Shown here: positions 33,913 to 42,575 of the stretch, in pieces | Layout: each line of letters starts with the position of its first letter | Numbering within the stretch: the first letter of the stretch is position 1 | DNA from: DASRDR01 sp035550795 | Lineage (GTDB): Bacteria > Methylomirabilota > Methylomirabilia > Rokubacteriales > DASRDR01 | Direction: 5' to 3' | Length of the DNA: 64,000 nucleotides | Assembly: GCA_035550795.1 (NCBI GenBank) | Contig: DASZOL010000046.1 | Location: 28,920 to 92,919 of the forward strand | Translations under genes and position numbers: made by a program | The notes under the pieces: model-generated | What the model saw: the letters and a program-made list of their open reading frames with translations, nothing else | Told to the model about the DNA's origin: nothing | Databases searched by the model: none

Positions 33913-34557
33913 ATGGCACAGGTTGACTGGTACATCGAAGGAGTCGAGTTCAGCAATTGCAACTGCGACTACGCCTGCCCTTGCCAGTTCGAGTCACGCC
34001 GCCCCACGAACGGAGACTGCCGCGGGTTCGCGGCCGTTCGCGTCGACACGGGCCACTTTGGAGAGGTGCCGCTCGATGGCCTCGGCGCAGCTCTCCTCTA
34101 CGCTTGGCCGGGACCGATCTACGAGGGCAACGGCGAGTGTCAGGCCGTTATCGATGAGCGGACGGACGGCAAGCAACGCGACGCCCTTGCTACCGTCCTA
34201 TACGGCGGCGAGACCAACGCGGGGGCGACCCACTGGTGGGTCTATCGGACGATGTCGAGCACCGTCCATCCCCCGCTCTTCAAACGCATCGAGTTTGACG
34301 TGAATGTCGAGCGCCGAACAGCGCGCATCGCGATCCCCGGCGTCCTCGAGTCCACGGCCCGTCCGATCCGAAGCGCTGCGACGGGGGCTGAGCATCGCGT
34401 CCGCATCAACCTTCCGAATGGGATCGAGTTCGACCTCGCGGAGATCGGCAGTGGTACCACGAAGACGATGGCCTCGATCGCCCTCGACCTCAAGGACACC
34501 TACTGCCATTTCACTGTTCTGCGCCAGTCGGGCAAGGGGGTGGTCCGCTCACGATAG
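33913..34557 (+). CDS. DUF1326 domain protein
   Basis: 214 residues. WYIEGVEFSNCNCDYACPCQ is the hallmark Cys-rich N-terminus of DUF1326 (CNCxxxCPC), likely a metal or redox site. Later LFKRIEFDVNVERRTA and VRINLPNGIEFDLAEIGSGT fit the family. Its function is unknown; relatives often sit beside DUF2182 membrane proteins, and here a 30-residue membrane peptide is just upstream. ACGGAGG precedes ATG 33913; the longer open frame to 33520 is not supported. Confidence 0.92.
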   Translation: MAQVDWYIEGVEFSNCNCDYACPCQFESRRPTNGDCRGFAAVRVDTGHFGEVPLDGLGAALLYAWPGPIYEGNGECQAVIDERTDGKQRDALATVLYGGETNAGATHWWVYRTMSSTVHPPLFKRIEFDVNVERRTARIAIPGVLESTARPIRSAATGAEHRVRINLPNGIEFDLAEIGSGTTKTMASIALDLKDTYCHFTVLRQSGKGVVRSR

Positions 34558-34819
34558 AACCCATCCGTGTCCAGACCGGAGACCTTACCGTCCCTTGTTG
34601 CGACGTGTCTGGCCGACCGAGAACAGCGCGGTTGAAGATCGCCGAACAAGGCGCTGAGCAGATCACGTCGGTGCGCTTTGTGGATCGACACGCGCCCCGC
34701 GATCGTGGTGGTGCCGCGAGTGCATCCATCACTTATCGCATTATCAATAATCCGACGCGCCGCATGGATTGCGGCCTTCTTGCCCCGTGCGCGGGATCAG
34801 GAGTTGTAGAGATCCGCCT

Positions 34820-35917
34820 ATGAGAGAGCGCCGCAACCGGGTTGTTCAAGTCAGGCGCTTCGGTGGTCCCGACGGGCTGGAGGTGGTCGAGGCTCCCCTG
34901 CCGACGGCCGGCCGCGGCGAGGTGCGGATCCGCGTGCTCGCCTCGGGCGTGGAGTACACCGACGTGGTGATCCGGCGCCACCTCTACCCACAAACGATGC
35001 GCCGCCAGCCGCCATTCGTGCTGGGCTATGACGTCGTCGGGGAAATCGACCAGCTCGGCGATGGCGTGAGCGGCTTTCAGCTTCGCGACCACGTGGCCGA
35101 TATGACGGTACTCGGGTCGAACGCCGCCTATCGCACGCTCCGAGCCGACCGCCTGACCCGCGTGCCGGCGGGCGTCGACGCGGCGGAGGCGGCCGCGCTG
35201 ATCTTGAGCTGGACGACCGCATACCAGCTCCTTCACCGCGCGGCCCGGGTGCAGCGAGGGCAGCGCGTGCTCGTGCAGGGAGCCGCCGGCGCCGTCGGTC
35301 AGGCGCTGCTCGTGCTCGGCAGGCTGGCCGGCCTCGAGCTGTGGGGCACCGCGCGCGGCGCGCACGCGACGCTGATCCGCGAGCTCGGCGCCACGCCGAT
35401 CGACTACCAACGCGAAGACTTCACGCGCGTCCTGCCGGGCGGGTTCGACGTCGTCTTCGACGGCGTCGGCAAGGACGGCTATGGCCGCTCGTTCGCGGCG
35501 CTAAAACGCGGCGGCCTGCTCTGCGCCTATGGCTACACGGCGGGCGTGCAGCCGCTGCGTCGCCCGCTCACCATCTTGATGTGGCTGGCGTGCCAGTATC
35601 TCCAGTATCTGTGGAAGTGGTTGCCTGGCGGCAAGCGCGCCCGCGTCTACTCGATCAACATGATGCGGGCCCGACATCCCGCCTGGTTCCGGGAGGACCT
35701 GGAGCGGCTCGTCGGCCTGTTGGCAACTCGCGCCATCCGGCCGCGCGTCGCCGAGCGGATCTCCTTCGAGGAGGTCGCCGAGGCGCACCGCCGTCTCGAG
35801 GCGGGCGGCCTCGAGGGCAAGCTCGTCCTGTGCCCGGAGCTCCCGTCGCGACGCGACCGAGTGCCGCCTCAGCGCGAGCCGGGCCCCACTTCCGTCGAGG
35901 CCCCGCCCGCGACCTGA
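34820..35917 (+). CDS. Medium-chain dehydrogenase/reductase, quinone oxidoreductase-like
   Basis: 365 residues. Starts VVQVRRFGGPDGLEVVEAPL, the QOR N-terminus. GEVRIRVLASGVEYTDVVIR is the GroES-like fold, VLVQGAAGAVGQALLVLGRL is the NADPH-binding AxGxVG loop near 155, and FDVVFDGVGKDGYG the next strand. No zinc-binding Cys set, so it is a zinc-free MDR reductase of quinones or enals. C-terminal tail is Pro/Arg-rich. The 260-base gap upstream (34558-34819) contains an AT-rich ATTATCAATAAT stretch that could hold its promoter. Confidence 0.9.
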   Translation: MRERRNRVVQVRRFGGPDGLEVVEAPLPTAGRGEVRIRVLASGVEYTDVVIRRHLYPQTMRRQPPFVLGYDVVGEIDQLGDGVSGFQLRDHVADMTVLGSNAAYRTLRADRLTRVPAGVDAAEAAALILSWTTAYQLLHRAARVQRGQRVLVQGAAGAVGQALLVLGRLAGLELWGTARGAHATLIRELGATPIDYQREDFTRVLPGGFDVVFDGVGKDGYGRSFAALKRGGLLCAYGYTAGVQPLRRPLTILMWLACQYLQYLWKWLPGGKRARVYSINMMRARHPAWFREDLERLVGLLATRAIRPRVAERISFEEVAEAHRRLEAGGLEGKLVLCPELPSRRDRVPPQREPGPTSVEAPPAT

Positions 35918-35960
35918 GCGGCCAGCGTCACGACAACCGAGTTGGATTCCGCGTCAGAAC

Positions 35961-35990
35961 GGTGGTGGCTCCAACAGGATTCGAGCACCT
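35961..35990 (-). repeat. tRNA 3'-end-like repeat, copy 1
   Basis: The minus strand reads TCGAATCCTGTTGGAGCCACCA: degenerate T-arm, acceptor TGGAGCC, discriminator A and CCA. Positions 35963-35986 match 42522-42545 with two mismatches, in the same orientation 6.56 kb apart. No tRNA body is attached. The remaining sequence to 36246 shows nothing else. Confidence 0.5.
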
Positions 35991-36246
35991 CTGTGCGCTG
36001 AGTTTCGGCGGGGTTCTCACCGGGAGCCCTTAGGTATGGGGCCCCGGAGGTGCTCGCTCCTGGACCGGCCGCCGGGACGGCCCGTCACTGCCTCCTGACC
36101 CCCCGATCCCGGTCATCCCGTCTCCGACGCTTGTCGGGCCGCCCCACGCCCCACCACTCCGGCCTTCATTTGAGAATCTGCCCGCTGGGTTGACGCTGGG
36201 TCCGGCGAAGATCGAACCTCGGGAGCTCTGAGTGGCGCGAGCGAGA

Positions 36247-36786
36247 TCACGAAACCTGCTCATCCGGTCTTTCGGCTTCGACGTCAATCGTGATGAACAC
36301 GTCATCCCCTACGACAGAACCGGAGTCCCTGAGGTCGGCGTTCCAGCTCACGCCGAAGTCGTGCCGATTGATCCTTGTGGTCGCCGTGAAGCCGACGCGC
36401 GTGTCGTCGAATGGCGAGCGACACTGGCCGAGGTACCGCACGTCCAGCTCCACCGTTCGTGCTATTCCTCGGATCGTCAGATCGCCCGTGACCCGGTACT
36501 CGTTGCGCGTCAGTGGCTCCACCTTCGTACTGCGGAAGCGAATTGGCGGATGGCGCTCGACGTGAAGAAAATCTTCGGATCGCAGGTGATCGTCCCGCTC
36601 CGGCTCCCCTGACCACAGCGTACCTGCTGCAATGCTGACCTCGACCCAGGCATCCACGGGACGACTCTCATCGAATTCGAGCGTACCCCCGATGTTCTTG
36701 AAGTGCCCCCGCACCCACGTGATCATCATGTGTCGCACAGAGAACTCGGCGGCCGTGTGAGCTTCGTTCAGGTTCCACCGGGTCAT
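36247..36786 (-). CDS. YceI family lipid-binding protein
   Basis: 179 residues. WNLNEAHTAAEFSVRHMMIT is the YceI start (hydrophobic pocket strand with SVRHMM). GTLEFDESRPVDAWVEVSI, DHLRSEDFLHVERHPPIRF and YRVTGDLTIRGIART are the successive family motifs of the lipocalin-like polyisoprenoid-binding barrel. No signal peptide, so cytoplasmic. GGGGGAGG precedes ATG 36786. Single gene between remnants. Confidence 0.92.
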   Translation of the reverse strand: MTRWNLNEAHTAAEFSVRHMMITWVRGHFKNIGGTLEFDESRPVDAWVEVSIAAGTLWSGEPERDDHLRSEDFLHVERHPPIRFRSTKVEPLTRNEYRVTGDLTIRGIARTVELDVRYLGQCRSPFDDTRVGFTATTRINRHDFGVSWNADLRDSGSVVGDDVFITIDVEAERPDEQVS

Positions 36787-36931
36787 CTCATCGCCTCCCC
36801 CATCGCTTCGGCTGGAGCCCTGGCCTTGCCATCGCCGGGCGTATGCAATCCCTAATTCCACCCTATCAAACGGTCTGGTCCATCACGGCTTTCAACCCCC
36901 ACACCCACTCGGACACGGTGATCTGTTAGCT

Positions 36932-37190
36932 TTATCGGGCGTTGCTCCCCCGCAGCGCCTGCGCTCGGAGCCGCGCAGCGGACCGGATCTTCTCGATCGG
37001 CAGCCCGGCCTGATCGCAGAGGGTGGCGAGATCAAAGTGAATGCTCTCGCCGGCCATCCGCCCGGCCCGGCAGCGCGCAACATTCACAAACTGCACCGCA
37101 AAGGCATGCCCGGTCGGAGGGACGCCCACAAATTCTCCTTTGCTTGTCCCGCGCAGGGTTCCCCACGCCACTATAACGTCATCGCCAGAC
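36932..37190 (-). pseudogene. 5'-truncated SnoaL-like ester cyclase
   Basis: The minus frame keeps only the C-terminal half of a SnoaL-like polyketide/ester cyclase: ASGDDVIVAWGTLRGTSKG, VGVPPTGHAFAVQFVNVARC and a FDLATLCDQAGLP helix. The first half is missing. Directly beyond the break, on the opposite strand, starts a 5'-truncated AHSA1 gene, so the two were joined by a deletion or insertion near 37190-37215. Confidence 0.75.
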
Positions 37191-37216
37191 GCGAAGCCCT
37201 TGTCGTCAGGAGACCG

Positions 37217-37480
37217 GATGGAGCCCGAGCGCCTGTCCTCGTGGCGCTGGCATCCGGGTGCGCACGCGCCCGGCGAGGACGTGTCGGGTGAGCCCAGGAC
37301 GCTGGTTGTGTTCGAGCTCACGGACGTCCCGGGCGGCACGCTGCTGACGGTGGTGGAGTCCGGCTTCGACCGGATCCCGCTCACGCGGCGGGCGAAGGCC
37401 TTCCGCGACAACGAGGAGGGATGGGCGGCGCAGATGACGGCGATCGAGGCGTATCTCGACCGATCCCACTCCGAGCATGG
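37217..37480 (+). pseudogene. 5'-truncated AHSA1/START-domain protein
   Basis: Starts at the middle of an AHSA1 domain: MEPERLSSWRWHP, RTLVVFELTDVPGGTLLTVV and ESGFDRIPLTRRAKAF, ending with a WAAQMTAIEAYL helix. The N-terminal ~60 residues normally present are absent. AHSA1 genes are usually paired with an ArsR regulator, and one follows here (37477), overlapping its end. An open frame continues to 37694 but is not family-like. Confidence 0.7.
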
Positions 37481-37872
37481 CGGCGGCCGGCGGCGCGCTC
37501 ACGGACTCGGCGCCCATCTTCGCGGCGCTCGGGGACGAGACACGCCTGGGGCTCGTGGCCCGCCTCTGCGCGGGCGGGCCACAGTCCATTGCCCGCCTCA
37601 CGGCCGGATCAGCCGTGACGCGGCACGCGGTCTCCAAGCATCTCCGCGTGCTCGCCGGGGCGGGCCTGGTCCGGAGCGAGCGGCGGGGCCGTGAGAGCCG
37701 CTGGGCGCTGGAGCCCGACCGCATCGAGGTGGCGCGCCGCTACCTGGATCACATGTCGGAACGGTGGACTCGACGCCTCGAGGCGCTCGAGCGGCACCTC
37801 GACGCGCTCCCCGGGACGCACACCCCCGGGCGCCCGGCGCGCGGACGCCGCCATCGAAGCAAGCGAGCATGA
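37477..37872 (+). CDS. ArsR-family winged-helix regulator
   Basis: 131 residues. APIFAALGDETRLGLVARLC is the ArsR N-terminal helix, and SIARLTAGSAVTRHAVSKHL is the recognition helix region, followed by RVLAGAGLVRSERRGRESRW of the wing. No metal-binding CVC motif, so it belongs to the ArsR group that pairs with START-domain genes rather than arsenic sensors. It likely represses its own operon; its START partner upstream is truncated. Basic tail (RPARGRRHRSKRA). Confidence 0.92.
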   Translation: MAAAGGALTDSAPIFAALGDETRLGLVARLCAGGPQSIARLTAGSAVTRHAVSKHLRVLAGAGLVRSERRGRESRWALEPDRIEVARRYLDHMSERWTRRLEALERHLDALPGTHTPGRPARGRRHRSKRA

Positions 37873-37998
37873 CGGACACGGCCCCGCTCATCCGCAGCAG
37901 GTCGTGATCGTCGCCGCTCCCCCGCGCGGGGGGGCCAGGGCCGGACCGCCGTGCCTTGGACCCTGGCCGGTTTCACGGAAAGGGCCCTGCGGGGTCTC

Positions 37999-38652
37999 AT
38001 GGGCATGAAGACCCAAGACGGGATCCTGGTCCTGGCCGACATCTCGGGGTTCACGGCCTTCGTCACCGCAACCGAGCTCGAGCACGGGCCGCAGATCATC
38101 GGGACCCTGCTGGAGGCCGTCATGCGACGGCTATCGCCCCCGCTGGAGATCCAGGAGGTCGAAGGCGACGCGGTCTTCGCCCTGGGCCCGGACGGCGCCC
38201 TCCGGCCCCCCGCCCGGCTCCTCGACGTCCTCCACTCGGCCTTCGTGGCCTTCAAGGCGGCCCAGCGGGAGCTGGCGGCCGACGAGTCGTGCGCGTGCGG
38301 GGCGTGCCGGAGCGTCGAGAGCCTGGACCTGAAGATCGTGGCCCACCACGGCCGCTTCCTCCGGCATGCGGTCGGGGGCCGCGCCCAGGTGGCCGGCGTG
38401 GACGTCATCCTCGCCCACCGGCTGCTCAAGAACGGCGTGACGACGTCGCGCGCCTACGTGCTGCTCACGGACGCGCTGCTCGGATGGCTCGGGCTCGATC
38501 CGACCCAGCTCGGGCTCGTCGCGCGCGTGGAGTCCTACGAGCACCTGGGCGACGTCCGCTGCTTCGTGCGCGCGCTGGACGCCCCTGCGGACGGCGACGT
38601 GCTGGCCACGGGCGCCGACGTGGACGCGCTGGAGGCGACGGCCGCCGCCTGA
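37999..38652 (+). CDS. DUF2652 (adenylate/guanylate cyclase-like) protein
   Basis: 217 residues from ATG 37999 (a GTG at 37951 is also in frame). DGILVLADISGFTAFV is the class-III cyclase-like first strand with metal-binding Asp, and EVEGDAVFAL the second. DESCACGACR is a Cys cluster inserted in the middle (Zn-binding candidate), and LKIVAHHGRF the later strand. DUF2652 proteins keep the cyclase fold; whether they make a cyclic nucleotide is unknown. Confidence 0.85.
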   Translation: MGMKTQDGILVLADISGFTAFVTATELEHGPQIIGTLLEAVMRRLSPPLEIQEVEGDAVFALGPDGALRPPARLLDVLHSAFVAFKAAQRELAADESCACGACRSVESLDLKIVAHHGRFLRHAVGGRAQVAGVDVILAHRLLKNGVTTSRAYVLLTDALLGWLGLDPTQLGLVARVESYEHLGDVRCFVRALDAPADGDVLATGADVDALEATAAA

Positions 38653-39100
38653 CCAGCCTGTCGCCACCGCGGGCAGATCGTCCACACCTCCGAGCCCTCG
38701 TCGTGCCCTCCCGGATGCGGCTGCGGAATCGGGAGCGTCCCCGTTCCCTGAAATGAGGGCCCGGGCTTCCGGTGGCCCCCAGTCACCGGATCAGCTCGTC
38801 CGCCGGCGGCCGGGCCGAGCACCGTCTCACGGTCCGGACCACCCGTCGGGGCAAGCCGGCGGCGCATCGGGTACGGCAGCGCAGGTCGCCGACGGCCCGC
38901 AGGAGATCGGGGCGCGGGGGCTGACCCTGTTCCAGCTCCGCAAAAGGCGCGCGGCAGGGACCGGATCCGTGGAAGTGCGTCGATCCGCAATTGCCCGAGT
39001 CGGCCTGCCGGGGAACCGGCGCCACCCCGAGCAGCGCGGGTCGCGCCGAACCAGCCTCATGGGAGCTTGCCGGCGCAAATCGGTGCGCCGGATGTATTCG
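38653..39100. other. Gap with a possible outer-membrane factor remnant
   Basis: No intact gene. On the minus strand about 38850-38960, FAELEQGQPPRPDLLRAVGD resembles the C-terminal helix of TolC-like factors, which would fit the HlyD remnant just upstream. Support is weak. Confidence 0.25.
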
Positions 39101-39436
39101 TTCTCCGTCCAGCACCGCGAGAAGCTGGCCGCTCTGGACCAGGTCGCCTTCCCGTCCCGTGATCTCCCGGATGCGCCCGCTGGTCTTGGCGGCCACGACC
39201 GCATCGTCCCCTTCGATTCGCCCACTCGTCGCGATGATGCTCGGAGGAGGCCCCGGTGGGGCGAAGAAGAGCCGCCAACCAGCGAACCCAGCCGCGGTCA
39301 GGGCGATCAGCAGCACGGCCGCGCCGATCCGGCGACGCCTCCGTCGCGCAGACTCGGGCCCCGACGCCGGACCGCCGGGCAGCGTCACGACCGGCGCGGC
39401 TGGCGTTTCGCGGGAAGCCGGGTCCGAGTGCGGCAT
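39100..39436 (-). pseudogene. 3'-truncated HlyD-type membrane fusion protein
   Basis: Starts MPHSDPASRETPAAP, then a transmembrane helix (IGAAVLLIALTAAGFAGWRL) and the lipoyl-like strand IATSGRIEGDDAVVAAKTSG followed by EGDLVQSGQLLAVLD, exactly the first part of HlyD/EmrA proteins. After LLAVLDGE the family sequence stops, so the coiled coil and second half are gone. The start overlaps the end of the TetR remnant upstream. Confidence 0.75.
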
Positions 39437-39800
39437 CGCGACGGCCTGTTGGCGTCCCGGGCTCGACCGCCCGGTCTCGCGGCGGCCAGCCCGTGACTGG
39501 CGAGGTCCTGGATGTGCTTCACGTAGGCGTCGGCGGCGGGCGGCGCGATGCCGCGCTGCCTCGAAGATACGCGCTCGCGGAACCGGGTCGTGCCGAAGAA
39601 GAACACCAGACTTCCCACGAGGCTGAGGTGAGTCAGCATGGGATTCACGGGACGAAACGCGCCGTCGCGGACTCCGCGCTCCACGATGCGCTTTACCGCG
39701 GCCAGGACTCGCAACGGCATGGCGATCGTCTTCGGGTCGAGATGCATACCCCCCGCCAGGAGCGCGCGGAGCATCATCGTGCAGAAGTGCTCATCCGCAC
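39385..39800 (-). pseudogene. 5'-truncated TetR-family regulator
   Basis: Keeps the ligand-binding C-terminal half: FCTMMLRALLAGGMHL, AVKRIVERGVRDGAFRP, THLSLVGSLVFFFGTTRF and a DAYVKHIQDLASHGL helix. The N-terminal helix-turn-helix is missing upstream of ~39800. TetR with HlyD next to it is the usual efflux-pump operon order, so both are parts of one decayed locus. Confidence 0.72.
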
Positions 39801-40050
39801 GGCCTCGCTGCGACGCCGCAGGTGAACCGCCCGGCGGGGCCCGGGGCCCCCCGGCATGACCGTGGACGACGATCTGCCGGTCTCGTCGCCTTGCTCGCTC
39901 CCTTCGCCGCCGCATGCCCTGCTCCTGCGGCGAGCGGCGTCGTCCGGCGCGCTCGGCGAGCGCGGCGCCGCCCTTGACGCGTGGGTGGTGCCTGCCCATA
40001 CTGCCGCCGGGCAAAGAGCTGATCGTGGCTCGGGCAGGAGGACCGAGACC

Positions 40051-40200
40051 ATGACACAACCGCTCGTCGAGCTCGTCGAGCAGTTCTGCACCTATCAACG
40101 CAAACAGCGCGGCCGATCGGACGGAGGCGTGAGGACCTACCGATGGATCCTGGAGCAGTTCCTCCGGGGGCACGCTTCACTGCGGCCGGGCCGACGGTCG
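40051..40200 (+). pseudogene. Integrase N-terminal fragment
   Basis: MTQPLVELVEQFCTYQRKQR and GGVRTYRWILEQF match the start of the SAM-like core-binding domain of tyrosine recombinases. After ~38 residues the match ends. AGGAGG 10 bases before the ATG is intact. It lies between the two tRNA-end repeats. Confidence 0.6.
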
Positions 40201-40313
40201 CACGTGCTGCTGCCATCATCCCGACACGCGTATGATCATTCGGTGATGAGCCAGCCGGATGCGATGGCGTGCCTATCCAGAGCGTCTGGCGTGACGTGAC
40301 GGAGAGGACGAGC

Positions 40314-40805
40314 ATGGCGACCACACCCCGGGACAGCGACCACCAACAAGAAACGGCCAAGCTTGGCATCTTCCGCCCGCCCCTCATTTACGGGGCTTCG
40401 ATCGCCATCGGACTGGCCTTCCACCGGATGTGGCCGCGTCCCTTGCTATCTGGTGTGGCACTGGGCCCCCTAGGAGCTGCCCTGGTCGTCGCGTCCCTCC
40501 TCCTGTTTGGCGCCTCGGTGCAGCGGTTCCGGGCTGCCGGCACACCGGTGCCCGCGCGCAAGCCGACCACGGCGATCGTCCGAGCCGGTCCGTATCGCTT
40601 CAGCCGGAATCCGATCTACCTGGCATTCTCGCTGCTGCAGCTGGGCATCGCGGTTTGGGTCCACAGCTGGTGGCTGGTCGCCACGCTCGCGGCCGCTATC
40701 GCGATCGTCCACTACGTCGTCATCCCGAGAGAGGAGCAGTACCTCAAGGCGAGATTCGGCGCCGAGTACGGGGATTACAAGGCGTCCGTGCGTCGCTGGC
40801 TGTAG
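40314..40805 (+). CDS. Isoprenylcysteine carboxyl methyltransferase-like membrane protein
   Basis: 163 residues with 4-5 membrane helices (RPPLIYGASIAIGLAFHRM, GAALVVASLLLFG, and others). The family motif is present: GPYRFSRNPIYLAFSLLQL near residues 90-110, and YVVIPREEQYLKARFGAEY near the end, where Glu/Arg contact SAM. ICMT-like proteins methylate lipid or small-molecule thiols or acids in the membrane. GGAGAGG precedes ATG 40314. Confidence 0.88.
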   Translation: MATTPRDSDHQQETAKLGIFRPPLIYGASIAIGLAFHRMWPRPLLSGVALGPLGAALVVASLLLFGASVQRFRAAGTPVPARKPTTAIVRAGPYRFSRNPIYLAFSLLQLGIAVWVHSWWLVATLAAAIAIVHYVVIPREEQYLKARFGAEYGDYKASVRRWL

Positions 40806-40830
40806 TTGCGGCTCGTGCGGGCGCTGTCCT

Positions 40831-40914
40831 ATGCTGCCCGCGGGTAAAGAGGATCACCTGCTCGAGGTTCGGGACATCCACACCTGCTACGGGGACAGCC
40901 GCGTCCCCCGGTGA
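40831..40914 (+). pseudogene. LivF-type ABC ATPase start fragment
   Basis: 27 residues: LLEVRDIHTCYGDSRV matches the first strand of branched-chain amino-acid ABC ATPases (LEVxxIxxxYGxxxVL). It stops before the Walker A motif, so only the 5' end of a livF-like gene survives. Confidence 0.55.
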
Positions 40915-41029
40915 TCGAACACTTCGCAGCGCTCGATCCAGCCATCATCGTTGACAGGCCAGACCGGTCGCCATGGAGCTGGGCGTTGGAGGAAACGGTG
41001 GCGCCGAGTCGTCAGATCGACGGAAGCCT

Positions 41030-41385
41030 CTCGAGAGTCGCCGCCCCGACCTGACAGGCAGCCGACGCCTTCGCCAACACGTCCCAACCACGCGTACACG
41101 TACCCCAGAGCCGCCTGGCTCTCGGAGTCAATCCGGTGGCGGTCCTCGAACAGCACGAGGACGGCTGGGGCCTGACCTTCTCGGAGGCGGAGCCGCGTGA
41201 CCGCATCCAGGGTCCGCTGCCGGCGTTGCGGCAGGTCGAGGGCGGCCCAGGCGGCCTCGTCGAGGGGAACATCCAGCAGCGCCAGGAGCGGCGTCACGAG
41301 CGGCTGTAGCGCCCGGTCCAGCGTCAGGAGTTTGCCGGTCGCACGTTCGCGAATCCGTGGTGACGGATACCCAAGCATACCGTGG
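41030..41385 (-). pseudogene. Fragment of an AAA/adenylate-cyclase-type ATPase
   Basis: The minus frame contains LDRALQPLVTPLLALLDVPL, DLPQRRQRTLDAVTRL and APAVLVLFEDRHRIDSESQA. This matches the ATPase part of large adenylate/guanylate-cyclase-TPR proteins (VLVLFEDLHWIDSETQ, Walker B-like). It then joins a TPR-like YVYAWLGRVGEGVGCL. Both ends are lost; an internal deletion is likely. Confidence 0.65.
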
Positions 41386-41470
41386 CCGGTTGTTCCGATC
41401 CCAGCATTCGGAAGCGGACGTAGTCGGACCATAATGAGGCAGGCCGATGCGGCGCGCAGGAGGGCGATCC

Positions 41471-42418
41471 GTGACCGTCGTCGACTGGCTGCTCGACTCG
41501 GACCCGTCGGTCCGCTGGCAAGTGATGCGGGATCTGACCGGTGTGCCCGCGGAAGAGGTCGCGGCCGAGCGCGCGCGGGTCGCCACCGAGGGCGCCGGCG
41601 CGCGGCTGCTCGCCCTCCAGGCGGCCGATGGGAGGTGGGGCGGCGCGGCGTGGAACCGCGGGTGGGACTCCACGATGCACGTCCTGTTGCTGCTGCGTGA
41701 CTTCGGTCTCGACCCCGCGAGCGATCAGGCGCGCCGCGCGGTGGGTCTCGTCCGCGACCGCGTGACATGGCGGGGCTGTGGGCCGCTGGAGTGTGACGGC
41801 AACCGCTTCTTCGCCGGCGAGGTAGAGCCCTGCATCAACGGGCAGGTGGCGGCGGCCGGCGCCTACTTCGGCCAGGACGTCCGTGGCATCGTCGATCGGC
41901 TGCTCGCCGAACAGCTGTCCGACGGCGGCTGGAACTGCGAGGCCGCGAACGGGTCGACGCGGTCGTCGTTCAACACGACGATCTGCGTGCTCGAGGCCCT
42001 GCTCGGGCACCAACGGGCGGACGGGCGCAGCCCGGAGGTCACCGCGGCCCGTCTCCGCGGGCAGGAGTACCTCCTCGAGCGCGGGCTCTTCCGGCGGCGG
42101 TCGACCGGCGAGGTGATCAAGCGAGATCGCAAGGGCGACGCCGCGTGGACGCGCTTCGCCTTCCCGACGTGGTGGCACTACGACGTGCTGCGGGCGCTGG
42201 AGTACCTGCGCAGCGCCGGCGTCGCGCCCGACGAACGGGTGGCCGAGGCGATCGAGCTGGTCGCGTCGAAGCGCGACGGCGACGGGCGGTGGCCGCTCGA
42301 GATCCGGCACCCCGGCGTGATGCTGGTCGAGACGGACGAAGGCGAGGGCCGGCCGAGCCGGTGGAACACCTTGCGCGCTCTGCGGGTGCTCCGCTGGTAC
42401 GAGCGGGCTGATCCGTAA
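41471..42418 (+). CDS. Prenyltransferase/squalene-cyclase-like alpha-toroid protein
   Basis: 315 residues from a GTG at 41471 preceded by AGGAGGG (a farther ATG at 41447 is in frame). Repeated helix pairs with QW-type motifs: LQAADGRWGGAAWNRGWDST near 55, LSDGGWNCEAANGS near 155, and KRDGDGRWPLE near 275. This is the fold of squalene-hopene cyclases and protein prenyltransferase beta subunits, but the size is half and no DXDD motif is visible. Function unknown. It lies just before the tRNA-like repeat at 42522. Confidence 0.72.
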   Translation: MTVVDWLLDSDPSVRWQVMRDLTGVPAEEVAAERARVATEGAGARLLALQAADGRWGGAAWNRGWDSTMHVLLLLRDFGLDPASDQARRAVGLVRDRVTWRGCGPLECDGNRFFAGEVEPCINGQVAAAGAYFGQDVRGIVDRLLAEQLSDGGWNCEAANGSTRSSFNTTICVLEALLGHQRADGRSPEVTAARLRGQEYLLERGLFRRRSTGEVIKRDRKGDAAWTRFAFPTWWHYDVLRALEYLRSAGVAPDERVAEAIELVASKRDGDGRWPLEIRHPGVMLVETDEGEGRPSRWNTLRALRVLRWYERADP

Positions 42419-42519
42419 GGGCGGCGACGTCCCGACCACGCCCTCGGGGGTGGCGTGGCATGCGCACGTCGCGACGCTTGCGCCCTGAAACCGGGAGGCA
42501 AACAAGTCAATAGAATCGC

Positions 42520-42575
42520 AGTGGTGGCTCCAACGGGATTCGAACCCGTGTTTCAGCCTGGAGAGGGCGGCGACC
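42520..42575 (-). repeat. tRNA 3'-half fragment, copy 2
   Basis: The minus strand reads a perfect T-arm ACGGGTTCGAATCCCGT (42549-42533), acceptor 3' strand TGGAGCC, discriminator A and CCA (42524-42522). Upstream GCCGCCCTCTCCAGGC gives a mismatched anticodon-like arm, but there is no D-arm or 5' acceptor GGCTCCA. So it is not a whole tRNA; such 3' ends are typical integrase attachment scars. Degenerate copy at 35961. Confidence 0.6.

Noticed and set aside
42520..42575. A complete tRNA gene on the minus strand
   Set aside because: Only the T-arm, acceptor 3' strand and CCA are present; D-arm and 5' acceptor strand are missing and the anticodon arm is mismatched.
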